From: an uncultured bacterium
GTDB lineage: Bacteria > Bdellovibrionota_C > UBA2361 > CALJRW01
NCBI GenBank assembly: GCA_937976335.1
Contig: CALJRW010000141.1
Location: 1-32,201 of the forward strand
Direction of reading: 5' to 3'
DNA length: 32,201 nucleotides
Shown here: in pieces, positions 1-9,308 of the stretch
Layout: every line of letters begins with the position of its first letter
Numbering within the stretch: the stretch's first letter is position 1
Notes under the pieces: model-generated
Told to the model about the DNA's origin: nothing
Seen by the model: the letters and a program-made list of their open reading frames with translations, nothing else
Database searches by the model: none
Made by a program: the position numbers and the translations under genes

Positions 1-1672
1 CGTTGTAAAGGCTGACATTACCACTAATAATAGGAGTATTTAAAGCACTTGCAGCCTCTCCTAAACCTTCTAAACTTTTAGCAATTTCCCACATTACTTC
101 AGGATTTTCAGGACTTCCAAAATTAAGACAATCAGAAATTCCAATAGGGGTTGCTCCAACTGCTGTTAAATTTCTATAACTTTCAGCTACAGTATTAATT
201 GTTCCAAGCTTTGGGTTAATGGAACAATATATGGAGTTATTATCTATCGTGACAGCCACCCCCTTAGTTATACCGTTGATATTCGCATCTAAAGGTACAG
301 ACCTATCACCCAAACTAAAACTTTCGTTTGGCTTAATTTTAATTACTCCAGCATCACCTCCTGGGAAAATAGTTGAATTTGAGCGAACCGAAGAATCATA
401 TTGTTCGTAAACAGGCGCTCGCGAACATAAGTTAATAGAACCTACAAGCTTTAACCAAGTAGAACTTAAATCAGAAGGTTCTTTTAGAGTTAAAACATTA
501 AAATTATTTCTCTCATTAAAGTTATCAGGTTCTTTAATTGGCCAATCATATACTGGAACATTTTGTGTTACTGTCTTAACAGGCATTGAACAAGCGAGCT
601 TTCCTTCCCAATAGAGCTCAACATTTTCACTCTCAATAACTTCACCAATTTTAACAGCATCTAAATCCCAATATTGAACTATATCATAAATCTCTTGCTC
701 TCTACCGCTTTCAACGACCAAAAGCATTCTTTCTTGAGATTCCGAAAGCATTAATTCGTATGGATTCATATTAGTTTCGCGTTGTGGAACTTTATCTAAA
801 TCCATTCTAACACCAGTACCAGCTCTATCAGCCATTTCAAATGCAGAGCTAGTTAGACCTGCAGCTCCCATATCCTGAATACCAATTACAGAACCAGTAC
901 CCATAGCTTCTAAACACGCTTCTAGTAGCAGCTTTTCTTGAAAAGGATCGCCAACTTGCACTGTTGGTCTTTTTTCATCAAGATCCTCTCCTAAAATATT
1001 AGATGACATGGTCGCACCATGAATTCCATCTCTTCCAGTTTTAGAACCTACATAAATAATCGAGTTACCAATTCCCGAAGCTAGGCCTTTAAATATTTTA
1101 TCAGTTCTAACTAAACCAAGAGCAAATGCATTAACTAAACAATTACCATTATACGCTTTATGAAAAAACAGTTCTCCTCCAAGAGTTGGAATTCCCATAC
1201 AATTTCCATAGCCACCAATTCCAGAAACTGCTCCTGAAATTAAATGTTTAGTTTTTGAGTTTGTTTTTTCTCCAAATCTTAAAGAGTTCATCAAAGCAAG
1301 TGGCCTTGCACCCATTGTAAAAACATCTCTTAATATTCCTCCAACCCCTGTGGCTGCACCTTGAAAAGGCTCAATAAAGGTTGGGCTGTTATGTGATTCC
1401 ACCTTAAAACAAACCGCATCGCCATCTCCAATATCCATAACTCCAGCATTTTCACCAGGGCCAATCAAAACTCGCTCACCTGTAGTAGGTAGTTTTCTAA
1501 GATGATTCTTAGTGCTCTTATATGAACAATGTTCAGAAAAAAGGGCAGAGCATATTCCAAGTTCAAGGAGACTAAGCTCCCTACCTAAACTTTCAACTAA
1601 GCCATTATACTCTTCCTCTCTTAAGCCATGTTCTAGTGCTTCTTCTAAAGTTGCTTGTTTTTGCCAATCCAT
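1..1672 (-). CDS. purL: Phosphoribosylformylglycinamidine synthase subunit PurL (small type), 3' end cut by window edge
   Basis: Catalyses the ATP- and glutamine-dependent conversion of FGAR to FGAM in de novo purine synthesis; the small-type enzyme works in the cytoplasm with PurS and PurQ. I translated the minus strand from the ATG at 1672-1670 ([17 protein letters not shown]...). About 557 residues are present of the roughly 740 usual for the family, so the C-terminal quarter lies outside the window. Recognisable motifs are SEHCSYK, the [15 protein letters not shown] segment, [66 protein letters not shown] and [20 protein letters not shown]. The loop normally read as ESHNHPS is ESHNSPT here: the first His is kept, the second is Ser. 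An in-frame ATG nine codons upstream (1699) is possible, but neither start has a clear Shine-Dalgarno. It is transcribed divergently from prkA. The family call is secure. Confidence 0.95.
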   Translation of the reverse strand, partial: MDWQKQATLEEALEHGLREEEYNGLVESLGRELSLLELGICSALFSEHCSYKSTKNHLRKLPTTGERVLIGPGENAGVMDIGDGDAVCFKVESHNSPTFIEPFQGAATGVGGILRDVFTMGARPLALMNSLRFGEKTNSKTKHLISGAVSGIGGYGNCMGIPTLGGELFFHKAYNGNCLVNAFALGLVRTDKIFKGLASGIGNSIIYVGSKTGRDGIHGATMSSNILGEDLDEKRPTVQVGDPFQEKLLLEACLEAMGTGSVIGIQDMGAAGLTSSAFEMADRAGTGVRMDLDKVPQRETNMNPYELMLSESQERMLLVVESGREQEIYDIVQYWDLDAVKIGEVIESENVELYWEGKLACSMPVKTVTQNVPVYDWPIKEPDNFNERNNFNVLTLKEPSDLSSTWLKLVGSINLCSRAPVYEQYDSSVRSNSTIFPGGDAGVIKIKPNESFSLGDRSVPLDANINGITKGVAVTIDNNSIYCSINPKLGTINTVAESYRNLTAVGATPIGISDCLNFGSPENPEVMWEIAKSLEGLGEAASALNTPIISGNVSLYN

Positions 1673-1802
1673 ATAAAGCCAAGCTACCAGTAAATGCATA
1701 TATTTTTCAATATTTTCATAATATTAACTAAAAAAACTTAAAAATTTACCGAACCTGAGAGGCAAAATCTACATCTTAATAATTAACACCATATTTGCAA
1801 AC

Positions 1803-1827
1803 TTTATTAGCTCAAAAAGCTAATAAA
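1803..1827. repeat. Perfect 10-bp inverted repeat in the purL/prkA divergent spacer
   Basis: Arms TTTATTAGCT (1803-1812) and AGCTAATAAA (1818-1827) flank a 5-nt loop. The structure lies 55 bp before the prkA start, between two divergent genes. No T-run follows it in either direction, so it is more likely an operator or a 5'-leader hairpin of prkA than a terminator. No regulator is identified. Confidence 0.45.
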
Positions 1828-1881
1828 AGCAGCAAATTAAGCCGATAGCAGTAGATGAAGTGATTTTTTTGAGAAAAGACT

Positions 1882-3810
1882 ATGAGTAAAGATTTTAAAG
1901 CACTAATTGAAGAAGATAGAGCAAATAAGAAAAATGAGTCATGGACTGGGACCTGCTTAGAGTATCTTGAAATTATTAGAGGCAATCCTTCCCTTTCAAC
2001 ACTTGCCCATAAAAGAATATACAACAGACTCATGAAAGATGGAGTTGAAGAAATTGATACAGATTCCGATCCGAGATATGCAAAATTATACAAGGGAAAA
2101 TCACATAAGATCTTTAATTTTTTTGCAGATCAATTCTACGGAATGGATAAAACGCTCAGTCAAATAATTAGATACTTTCATTCTGCATCTTTACAAGGGG
2201 AAGAAAGTAGACAAGTACTATATCTTGTAGGGCCTGTTGGATCTGGAAAAAGTTCTCTTGTTGAAAAAATTAAAAAAGGACTTGAAACTGCTGAACCATT
2301 TTACTCAATAGATGGTTGCCCAATGAACGAAGACCCTCTTCATTTAATTCCAAGACATTTAAGAAAAGAATTTGAAAAAATGCTAAATATTAAAATTGAA
2401 GGTGATTTGTGTCCAGTTTGTAGATATAGATTGAAAGACGAGTATGAAAATAAATGGGAAGAATTTCCTGTCAAAACAACTTCTTTTAGTGTTAGAGGAA
2501 AAAGAGGAATTGGCGTAGTTCCGCCAGTCGATCCAAACAACCAAGATACAAGTGTTCTAATTGGTGGAGAAGATATCTCAAAACTTGATATGTACTCAGA
2601 AGGAGATCCAAGAGTACTAGACTTAACTGGCGCATTAAATGTTGGTAACCGCGGAGTAGTAGAGTTCATTGAGGTTTTTAAAAACGAAACTGAATATCTA
2701 CATGCAATGATTACTGCAACTCAAGAAAAAAGCATTCCAGCGCCAGGCAGGCACGGTATGATTTATGTTGATACTTGCATCCTTGCTCACTCAAATGAAG
2801 CTGAATGGAAGAGATTCAAGAGCGATCATACAAATGAAGCAATTTTAGATAGAATTGTCACTGTTAAAGTACCTTACAACTTAAGACTTTCAGAAGAAGT
2901 AAAAATTTACAAGAAAATCATAAGACAATCTCAGTTTAATGCAGATATTGCTCCGCACACTATTGAAACTGCAAGTATGTTTGCAATCCTTACAAGACTT
3001 GCTCCTACTAACAAGTGCGACTTGTTAACTAAGTTAAAACTATATAACGGTGAAGAAGTTGTTGAAAAAGGAAAAACTAAAAAAATTGACGTAATAGAAC
3101 TCAAAGAAGAAGCCCATGATGAAGGAATGACCGGAATCTCAACTCGTTTTATTATGAAAGCACTCGATAATGCTCTTTCAGATAATATTGGCGACAACTG
3201 TATTCACCCTCTAAGTGTTAGAGAATCTTTAGTGCAAATGGTCAAAGAAAGTGAATTTGCTGATGACGTAAAGAAAAGATATCTAGAATTTCTTCAAGAC
3301 ACACTTCACAGAGAATATCTTGAGATATTAGAAAAAGAAATTACTAAAGCATTTGTTTATTCATATAAGGAACAAGCTGAAAGTTTATTTCAAAATTATC
3401 TAGATCATGCAGAAGCATATGTAACAAAAGGTAAATTTAAAGATAGCAATACTGGAGAACAACTTCAACCAGACGAAGCATTTATGAAATCCATTGAAGA
3501 ACAGATTGCAATAATCGGCACTGCTTGCGATGGATTTAGACAAGAAGTGATATCTTTCCTTTGGTCTAAAAGCAGAAAAGGGGAAACAATTACTTATGAA
3601 TCTTACGAACCTCTAAAAGAAGCTATTGAAAAGAAATTAATGGCGAGCGTTAGAGACGTAAGTAGGATTATAACCAAAGCAAGAACTAGAGATGAAGATC
3701 AACAAAGTAAATACGATTTAATGGCTCAACAACTTATGAAAAACGGCTATCCTGGAAGTTGCATCGATACAGTTTTGAAATACGCTGCTAATAATCTATG
3801 GAAAGACTAG
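1882..3810 (+). CDS. prkA: PrkA family serine protein kinase (YeaG-like AAA+ protein)
   Basis: A 642-residue cytoplasmic protein with an N-terminal AAA+ ATPase domain and a C-terminal PrkA kinase-like domain; E. coli YeaG is of similar length. The P-loop GPVGSGKSS is at residues 117-125. A CPVC motif at 177-180 sits in the family insert, a Walker B-like NRGVVEFIEVFK is at 257-268, and a sensor-like LAHSNEAEW is at 301-309. In Escherichia coli the homologue is part of the RpoS/nitrogen-stress regulon, and B. subtilis PrkA has been described both as a kinase and as a Lon-like protease; which activity applies here cannot be read from sequence. It is the first gene of a prkA-yeaH-spoVR operon, with 9 bp to the next gene. 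Its ribosome-binding site is weak (GAGAAAAGACT before ATG). Confidence 0.95.
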   Translation: MSKDFKALIEEDRANKKNESWTGTCLEYLEIIRGNPSLSTLAHKRIYNRLMKDGVEEIDTDSDPRYAKLYKGKSHKIFNFFADQFYGMDKTLSQIIRYFHSASLQGEESRQVLYLVGPVGSGKSSLVEKIKKGLETAEPFYSIDGCPMNEDPLHLIPRHLRKEFEKMLNIKIEGDLCPVCRYRLKDEYENKWEEFPVKTTSFSVRGKRGIGVVPPVDPNNQDTSVLIGGEDISKLDMYSEGDPRVLDLTGALNVGNRGVVEFIEVFKNETEYLHAMITATQEKSIPAPGRHGMIYVDTCILAHSNEAEWKRFKSDHTNEAILDRIVTVKVPYNLRLSEEVKIYKKIIRQSQFNADIAPHTIETASMFAILTRLAPTNKCDLLTKLKLYNGEEVVEKGKTKKIDVIELKEEAHDEGMTGISTRFIMKALDNALSDNIGDNCIHPLSVRESLVQMVKESEFADDVKKRYLEFLQDTLHREYLEILEKEITKAFVYSYKEQAESLFQNYLDHAEAYVTKGKFKDSNTGEQLQPDEAFMKSIEEQIAIIGTACDGFRQEVISFLWSKSRKGETITYESYEPLKEAIEKKLMASVRDVSRIITKARTRDEDQQSKYDLMAQQLMKNGYPGSCIDTVLKYAANNLWKD

Positions 3811-3819
3811 GAGGATAAC

Positions 3820-5073
3820 ATGTCCACCGATAAAGCTAGCTCAAAAGGAACGATATTTCGACCTTTTGACAACAGAGAAGCAAGATCAGATAGATCTGCT
3901 AGAGATAGGAAAAGACATCGAGAAAAAATACAAGATAGTATTAGAGAAAATATAGGTGATATAATCGCAGAAGAATCCATAATTGGTAGAGATAGAAACA
4001 AAGTTATTAAAGTTCCGATTAGAAGTATTAAGGAGTACCGTTTTATCTATGGAGATAACAGCCCAGGCGTTGCACAAGGAAATGGACAACAAAAACCTGG
4101 AGATGTTGTCCAAAAAGGAAAACCTGATAAAGAAGGAAAAGGTGATGGCGGCGGGAATGAACCGGGAGTAGATGCATTTGAAACTGAGATCTCAATTGAA
4201 GAGCTAATTTCAATTATGTTTGAGGATCTTGATTTACCAGATCTAGAAAAAAAAGCATACAAAGAAGTCGTAACAGACGAAGCTAGAAAAAGAAAAGGAA
4301 TAAGACACGTTGGAATTAGACCAAGACTTAACAAAAAACAAACTGCCAAAGCACGCCTTAAAAGAATGTTTGCAGTCAAAAGAACCAGAGAAGAAGAATT
4401 TAAAGATGAAGAAAAAAGATTTCCTTTTCACACAGATGACTTGCGATATTATCATGTTGCTCCTACCACTAGAGAAGAATCGAACGCTGTAGTAATTTGC
4501 GTAATGGACACTTCCGGTTCAATGGGAACAATTAAGAAATATTTAGCTAGGAGCTTTTACTTTCTTTTATATCAATTTGTAAGACAAAAATATAACAACG
4601 TAGAAGTAGTATTTATCTCTCATCACACAGAAGCCAAAGAAGTTACTGAAGATGAGTTTTTTCATAAAGTTGAATCTGGGGGAACATACATCTCTTCAGG
4701 TTATGAAAAAGCATTAAAAATAATAAATGAAAGATATCACCCTAGCCTATGGAATGTATATGCATTTCATTGTTCAGATGGTGACAATTTTTATTCTGAC
4801 AATGAAAAAGCAGTAAAAGCTGCAGAGGAATTGTGTGAAGTTTGTAATCTTTTTGGATATGGAGAAATTAAACCAAATGGCGGAGCCTACTATAGCGGGA
4901 GCATGTTAGAAATTTTTAATAAAATCACAAAAGAAAATTTTCATACTATTGTTATTGAAGGCAAAGAAGATCTTTGGAAAGGTTTTAAAAGTTTCTTAAC
5001 CAAAGATAGATCTTCGGAACAAGCAAAAAAAGCTCAACGTACAGTATCAGAAGGAGCAAGTAGCGCAACTTAA
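3820..5073 (+). CDS. yeaH: YeaH family protein (DUF444, von Willebrand-like)
   Basis: 417 residues, close to the roughly 427 of E. coli YeaH. The N-terminal third is highly charged (SRDRKRHREK-like, residues 25-40) and is followed by a Gly/Lys/Pro-rich linker at about 80-120. The C-terminal half carries a vWA-like fold with the MIDAS-type motif DTSGS at 230-234, directly after CVM. The usual DUF444 context around DDLRYYHVAPTT (206-217) is present. The family partners with PrkA; a scaffold or metal-dependent binding role is inferred, not shown. The strong Shine-Dalgarno AGGAGG (3809-3814) overlaps the prkA stop codon and fixes the ATG at 3820, which suggests coupled translation. spoVR follows 8 bp after the stop. 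Confidence 0.93.
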   Translation: MSTDKASSKGTIFRPFDNREARSDRSARDRKRHREKIQDSIRENIGDIIAEESIIGRDRNKVIKVPIRSIKEYRFIYGDNSPGVAQGNGQQKPGDVVQKGKPDKEGKGDGGGNEPGVDAFETEISIEELISIMFEDLDLPDLEKKAYKEVVTDEARKRKGIRHVGIRPRLNKKQTAKARLKRMFAVKRTREEEFKDEEKRFPFHTDDLRYYHVAPTTREESNAVVICVMDTSGSMGTIKKYLARSFYFLLYQFVRQKYNNVEVVFISHHTEAKEVTEDEFFHKVESGGTYISSGYEKALKIINERYHPSLWNVYAFHCSDGDNFYSDNEKAVKAAEELCEVCNLFGYGEIKPNGGAYYSGSMLEIFNKITKENFHTIVIEGKEDLWKGFKSFLTKDRSSEQAKKAQRTVSEGASSAT

Positions 5074-5081
5074 AGGTAAAT

Positions 5082-6560
5082 ATGACTATAAGCATTTCAG
5101 AAATGAAAAAATGGGACGACAAAATCTTAAAACTTGTTGATGAGTTTGGTCTAAATTGTTACCCACAAGAGTATGAAGTTTGCGACCATACTGAAATGCT
5201 TGGATACATGGCATATTCTGGAATGCCCTCAAGATATTCTCATTGGTCATATGGTAAAAGTTTTGAAAAACAAAGAACAATGTACAACTACGGTGCGTCT
5301 GGATTACCTTATGAAATGGTTATAAATTCAAATCCCTGCCTTGCATATTTAATGCGAGACAACACACTATTGTTACAAATTCTAACAATAGCACATGTAT
5401 ATGGTCATAATGATTTCTTTGCTAACAACTTTACCTTTACTTCAAACATTGATGCACAATACACAATTGAGATGTTTAAAAATCATGCGCAAAGAATTGA
5501 TTCCTACATAGAGGATCCTTCAATTGGCTTAGAAGCAGTTGAGAACATTCTAGATCATGCTCATGCACTATCTCTTCAACGAAGCACAAACTTAGCAATT
5601 AAAAAAGAAACACAAGCTGAACAAAGAAAAAAGGCTTGGGAAGCAGCTCAAAAGAAAAAAGATCCATATTGGGAAATTCATCCTAAAGAAGAATTTAAAG
5701 CACCTAACTTAAATCAATTTCCTATGTCTCCCGAAGAAGATTTACTTGATTTTATTGCGACCAACAATCCATATCTTGCAGATTGGCAAAGAGATATTTT
5801 ACAAATCGTAGATAAAGAATCAAAGTATTTCATACCACAGATAGAAACTAAAATAATGAATGAAGGATGGGCAAGTTATTGGCATCATAGGATTTTAAAT
5901 GCACTTGAGTTAGATGAAGGTTTACATTTAGAGTTTATTGTAAGACATAACCAAGTGCTGCGACCTCATCCAGGAGGACTTAACCCTTATCATTTAGGCT
6001 TTATCCTTTTTCATGATATAGAACGACGTTGGAATGAAGGCGATACAGGTAGAATGCATACCGATGATAAACCTAAAGACGACATTTCTTCTTTGCATGA
6101 AAATGAAACTCCTGGAAGAAAAAAAATCTTTGAAATAAGAGAATCAGATAGAGATGCATCTTTTTTAAGAAGATTCTTAACTCCAGAAATTATGAGAGAG
6201 CTTCACCTCTTTCAACACGATAAAAGAGGTAACGATCGTGTTGTTACTAAAGTAGCCGATGAAGATGAGTGGAAAACTATTAAAGAAACCTTAATCAAGG
6301 GAGTTGGAACTGGCTCAATTCCTAAAATTAAAATTGAAGATGCAGATTTTGGAAAAAATAGAATTCTTCAATTAAAACATTTTCATGATGGAAGAGATTT
6401 ACAGCTAGACTATGCAGAGCAAACAATGAAACATTTAAAAGCACTTTGGGGGCGAGAGGTTGTGCTAGCTACCACGCTAAATGGCAAAGAAGCTCTACTA
6501 AGCTTTAAAGAAGACAAACTTGAAGTCGGAATTAAGAGCGGTCCAACGCCAGCTAAATAA
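5082..6560 (+). CDS. spoVR: SpoVR/YcgB family protein
   Basis: 492 residues; E. coli YcgB is about 510. Family landmarks include FGLNCYPQEYEVCDHTEML near residues 20-38, YSHWSYGKSFE near 52-62, YEMVINSNPCLAYLMRDN, AHVYGHNDFFANNFTF, a KIMNEGWASYWHHRIL segment mid-protein, and the His-rich HPGGLNPYHLGF. Bacillus SpoVR is needed for normal spore cortex formation. In non-sporulating Gram-negatives the gene follows prkA and yeaH and is thought to act in stationary-phase or stress physiology; the biochemical activity is not known. It is the last gene of the operon, 8 bp after yeaH, with AAAGG just before the ATG. It converges on the next gene, 26 bp away, and no hairpin terminator is evident there. 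Confidence 0.93.
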   Translation: MTISISEMKKWDDKILKLVDEFGLNCYPQEYEVCDHTEMLGYMAYSGMPSRYSHWSYGKSFEKQRTMYNYGASGLPYEMVINSNPCLAYLMRDNTLLLQILTIAHVYGHNDFFANNFTFTSNIDAQYTIEMFKNHAQRIDSYIEDPSIGLEAVENILDHAHALSLQRSTNLAIKKETQAEQRKKAWEAAQKKKDPYWEIHPKEEFKAPNLNQFPMSPEEDLLDFIATNNPYLADWQRDILQIVDKESKYFIPQIETKIMNEGWASYWHHRILNALELDEGLHLEFIVRHNQVLRPHPGGLNPYHLGFILFHDIERRWNEGDTGRMHTDDKPKDDISSLHENETPGRKKIFEIRESDRDASFLRRFLTPEIMRELHLFQHDKRGNDRVVTKVADEDEWKTIKETLIKGVGTGSIPKIKIEDADFGKNRILQLKHFHDGRDLQLDYAEQTMKHLKALWGREVVLATTLNGKEALLSFKEDKLEVGIKSGPTPAK

Positions 6561-6586
6561 GAGCTTGTAATTTTTTCCCCAAATTT

Positions 6587-7945
6587 TTAATAATACAAAC
6601 GACACAAAATAAAAGTAATATTAAAGGCAAAGTAAAGAATTAAACTTAAAAATAGCTCTCTTTTATTCTCAAATAAGCGTTCTAAGCTAGGTGCGGCTGC
6701 AAGCATTAAAAAAGGGATAGAAGGCATAAGATATCTCAACCAAAATGGAGCAGTTTTTAAGAATATTAAAGAAAAAGGAAATAATAGAGATGAGGCAAGA
6801 AGCATTTGTTGAGGTTTAGAAATTTGCGTTTTTCTATTTATAAAAAAAAGTAATAAAAAAAATTGAAAAGTCTCTAAGAAAAGTAAAGCAAACCTTAGTA
6901 AATTATGATCTTTAATATAATCAGAGCTTATAGCAAGATTAACAGCTTGATACTCCTTAGAAAGCGCTAGATTCAAATTTGTATAATACAAAATTACAAT
7001 GAAGATTATCATAGAAACAATTGGTGCAAAAAACACTTTCAAATCTATAAATTTCATTCTAAAATTATTTTTTACAAATCTAAGAACAATGGGAATCATC
7101 AAAGCAGGAGCATAACTAAGTTTTGTAAAAGAACCAAGCAGCATGACTAAAATTATCTTTAACTGAACTCTCAGGTTTGAACCTTTTTTTAACTCGAAAC
7201 AATAATAGACAGTGAGAAGTATAAAAAAAACAGCGATAGGATCTGTTTGAAGAAACAAAAAGCTTCTTACGATAGTCATATGAGCAAAAAATAAGACTAA
7301 AAATATTATAAAAGTTGAAGCTTTATAATCTAAATATCGGAAAGCGATTTTACTTGCTACGATAACAATACCAATCCAAACAATTAAATTTAGAAACATG
7401 TATGCACTGATTATTGATATGCCTAGCGCTGAGATACTTCCAATTAATATTGGTGGCAAAACACTCGTACCAACATGCGAATTCAATAGAGACTGGTAAA
7501 AAATACCAAAGCTTTGAGAATTAAAAGAAAGTAAAAAGCTTCTCCAAAGATCAGCTTTATAACAATAACCATCCCAACATGGAGAGCCAAAACGTTGCCA
7601 TTCAAAAATTGAAACAAAGACAACTATTAATAGCTGTATTAAAAAAAGTATTTTTAACTTAGAAATAAAATGTTTTTCGAAACTGTTTTTATTAAGAAAA
7701 TTAAATTTTATTAAAATAAATATTACAGCGGAAAAAATAGCAAGAAGTAAAAAAAAGACAGGCGCATGCTCTACCCTTTCTAATAAATATGGATCTCTCC
7801 AGTTCTGATAAAAGTTAGCCCAATAAGTTAACAATGTTTTTCTAAAAGAAAGAAAAAATACACTTATTAGTAAGGAAATAACTGCCGTACAGAGGAGCGC
7901 AGAAGAAAATTGTTTTGTCCCAATAGTTCTTTCTTTTAAAATCAT
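6587..7945 (-). CDS. Polytopic membrane protein, probable GT-C-type glycosyltransferase or mannosyltransferase-like
   Basis: 452 residues with about ten hydrophobic segments running from residue 15 to the C-terminus; no signal peptide or soluble domain. The loop after the third membrane segment reads FGSPCWDGYCYKADLW (residues 119-134). An acidic residue in an early extracytoplasmic loop is typical of GT-C enzymes that use lipid-linked sugars, and D125 would be the candidate. The later segment TKLSYAPALMIPIVLRF and a WLRYLMPSIPFLML stretch near residue 400 resemble PMT/ArnT-type proteins. I could not assign a specific family. It is a single gene, convergent with spoVR and divergent from the solute-binding protein gene at 7998. 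A polymerase or flippase-like envelope protein is the alternative. Confidence 0.6.
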   Translation of the reverse strand: MILKERTIGTKQFSSALLCTAVISLLISVFFLSFRKTLLTYWANFYQNWRDPYLLERVEHAPVFFLLLAIFSAVIFILIKFNFLNKNSFEKHFISKLKILFLIQLLIVVFVSIFEWQRFGSPCWDGYCYKADLWRSFLLSFNSQSFGIFYQSLLNSHVGTSVLPPILIGSISALGISIISAYMFLNLIVWIGIVIVASKIAFRYLDYKASTFIIFLVLFFAHMTIVRSFLFLQTDPIAVFFILLTVYYCFELKKGSNLRVQLKIILVMLLGSFTKLSYAPALMIPIVLRFVKNNFRMKFIDLKVFFAPIVSMIIFIVILYYTNLNLALSKEYQAVNLAISSDYIKDHNLLRFALLFLETFQFFLLLFFINRKTQISKPQQMLLASSLLFPFSLIFLKTAPFWLRYLMPSIPFLMLAAAPSLERLFENKRELFLSLILYFAFNITFILCRLYY

Positions 7946-7997
7946 TTAATAAGTTAAAAAATTGCTTTTTTATTTACAATAAACTAACATTTATAAC

Positions 7998-9083
7998 ATG
8001 GCAAAATATATTTTATTCATTTTATTATTCCTACAATTCAATTTAATTTATGCTGAAGAACACAAAATAGGTGCCCTACTCTGCCTAACTGGAGATTGCG
8101 CTGAATGGGGTGAAAATTCTATTAAAGGAATAGAATTAGGAATTAAAGAAGTGAATGAATCAGGAGGCTTGCTTGGGAAACAATTAACTCTTGAAGTCCA
8201 AAACTCAAAAACTGGGAATAATAGCGCCGTTGCAATTACTGGATTCAAAAAAATTACAAGCAATAACGATATAAGCTTTATAATTGGCACTACCTGGTCT
8301 GCTTCAGGACTAGCTGTAGCTCCTCTTGTTGCGAAAAGAAAAGACTCTCTTATTATGACTTCCCCTTCTTTAGGAATTGCTGAATTTAATGAAACTGAAG
8401 ACAATTTATTTAATCTCTGGCCACATGATGAATACGCGACAAGAGCACTAGCTAAATTTGCCTATGACAAAGGTTTTAAAACTGCAGGCATTTGCACTGG
8501 CAACGACCCATGGGTGATGGAACAAGGCGAAACTTTTTCTAAAGCCTTTACCAAATTTGGTGGCAAAGTAATTGAAACTGTTGAAATAGATCCAGGTGGC
8601 GTAACGGATGTAAAGTCTCAAGCTCTTAGAATTAAAACTAAAAACCCAGATTTTATCTTTTACTCTTGCTGGTATACCAAAGCTCAACTGTCAAAAGAGC
8701 TAGAGAGACTTGGATACAAGGGCAAACAAATTGCTATTTTAATAGACAAAACTAAACTAAAAGAAGCTCAAGGTGCTTTAGAAAATACATTTTTTACACG
8801 TTATAAAGCCCCAAATGAAACTTTCAAGCAAAAATTTCTAAAAGAATATAAGGAAGAACCAGGGCTCTCTGCTGACACTGCTTATGACGCGTTAATGATT
8901 TACGTTAAAGCAGTTAAAAAAGCCAAGACATTTGACTCAAAAGTTGTTAAAAGCACTATGTTTAGCTTGAACTATGAAGGGGCTTCAGGAAAGCTAGTTT
9001 TTGACAAAACTGGAGGAGTTAAAAAGACGCCCGAAATTTGGCATGTTTTGAATGATGATTTTCAGTTTTATAGAAATTCTTAA
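7998..9083 (+). CDS. ABC-type periplasmic solute-binding protein (LivJ-like, Peripla_BP_6)
   Basis: 361 residues with a Sec signal peptide (residues 1-19, cut near IYA/EE). The mature protein opens with the class I binding-protein pattern IGALLCLTGDCAEWGENS (residues 24-41), followed by GIELGIKEVNESGGLLGK and IIGTTWSASGLAVAPLV. It has the usual two-lobe organisation and length. The family typically binds branched-chain amino acids, amides or urea-like compounds; the ligand cannot be predicted here. No permease or ATPase gene is nearby, so it is an orphan that either serves distant transporters or works as a sensor. A diverged homologue, broken by a frameshift, lies at 18416-19506. There is no clear Shine-Dalgarno before the ATG. 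Confidence 0.88.
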   Translation: MAKYILFILLFLQFNLIYAEEHKIGALLCLTGDCAEWGENSIKGIELGIKEVNESGGLLGKQLTLEVQNSKTGNNSAVAITGFKKITSNNDISFIIGTTWSASGLAVAPLVAKRKDSLIMTSPSLGIAEFNETEDNLFNLWPHDEYATRALAKFAYDKGFKTAGICTGNDPWVMEQGETFSKAFTKFGGKVIETVEIDPGGVTDVKSQALRIKTKNPDFIFYSCWYTKAQLSKELERLGYKGKQIAILIDKTKLKEAQGALENTFFTRYKAPNETFKQKFLKEYKEEPGLSADTAYDALMIYVKAVKKAKTFDSKVVKSTMFSLNYEGASGKLVFDKTGGVKKTPEIWHVLNDDFQFYRNS

Positions 9084-9087
9084 ATAG

Positions 9088-9181
9088 ACTGGTTTTGTTA
9101 AAATTTATCACATTTGCTTCACTTAGCTACTTTCAGAAGTAATAAGTAAAAATAGTAGATTGTACAAAATACCAGTTTTTT
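9088..9181 (+). terminator. Long T-tailed stem-loop after the solute-binding protein gene
   Basis: ACTGGTTTTGT (9088-9098, pairing ACTGGT and TTTGT) is complementary to ACAAA (9164-9168) plus ACCAGT (9171-9176), with a two-base bulge. An inner CTACT (9127-9131) pairs with AGTAG (9154-9158). Six T residues (9176-9181) begin at the last base of the stem. The shape would suit a terminator or a small structured RNA. The large loop and AT-rich stem keep the call tentative. Confidence 0.35.
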
Positions 9182-9308
9182 ATCTGTCTTGAAAAAATTT
9201 CATTTTCTCTTATTTTCCTCGTAACTGTATAGTGAGTTTTTTGAATATTTAGAGAAGCACTATGAGAACTTGTGCAGATTAAGATTTGAAGTTTTTTTTG
9301 GAGCACTT

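Noticed and set aside
9262..9282. A six-codon upstream frame (ATG...TAA) before the TSP3/dockerin gene
   Set aside because: Too short and without a clear Shine-Dalgarno; no attenuator-like codon run is present.
9270..9308. TTG start at 9270 giving a longer TSP3/dockerin protein
   Set aside because: GGAG lies correctly before the ATG at 9309 and the signal peptide begins cleanly there.
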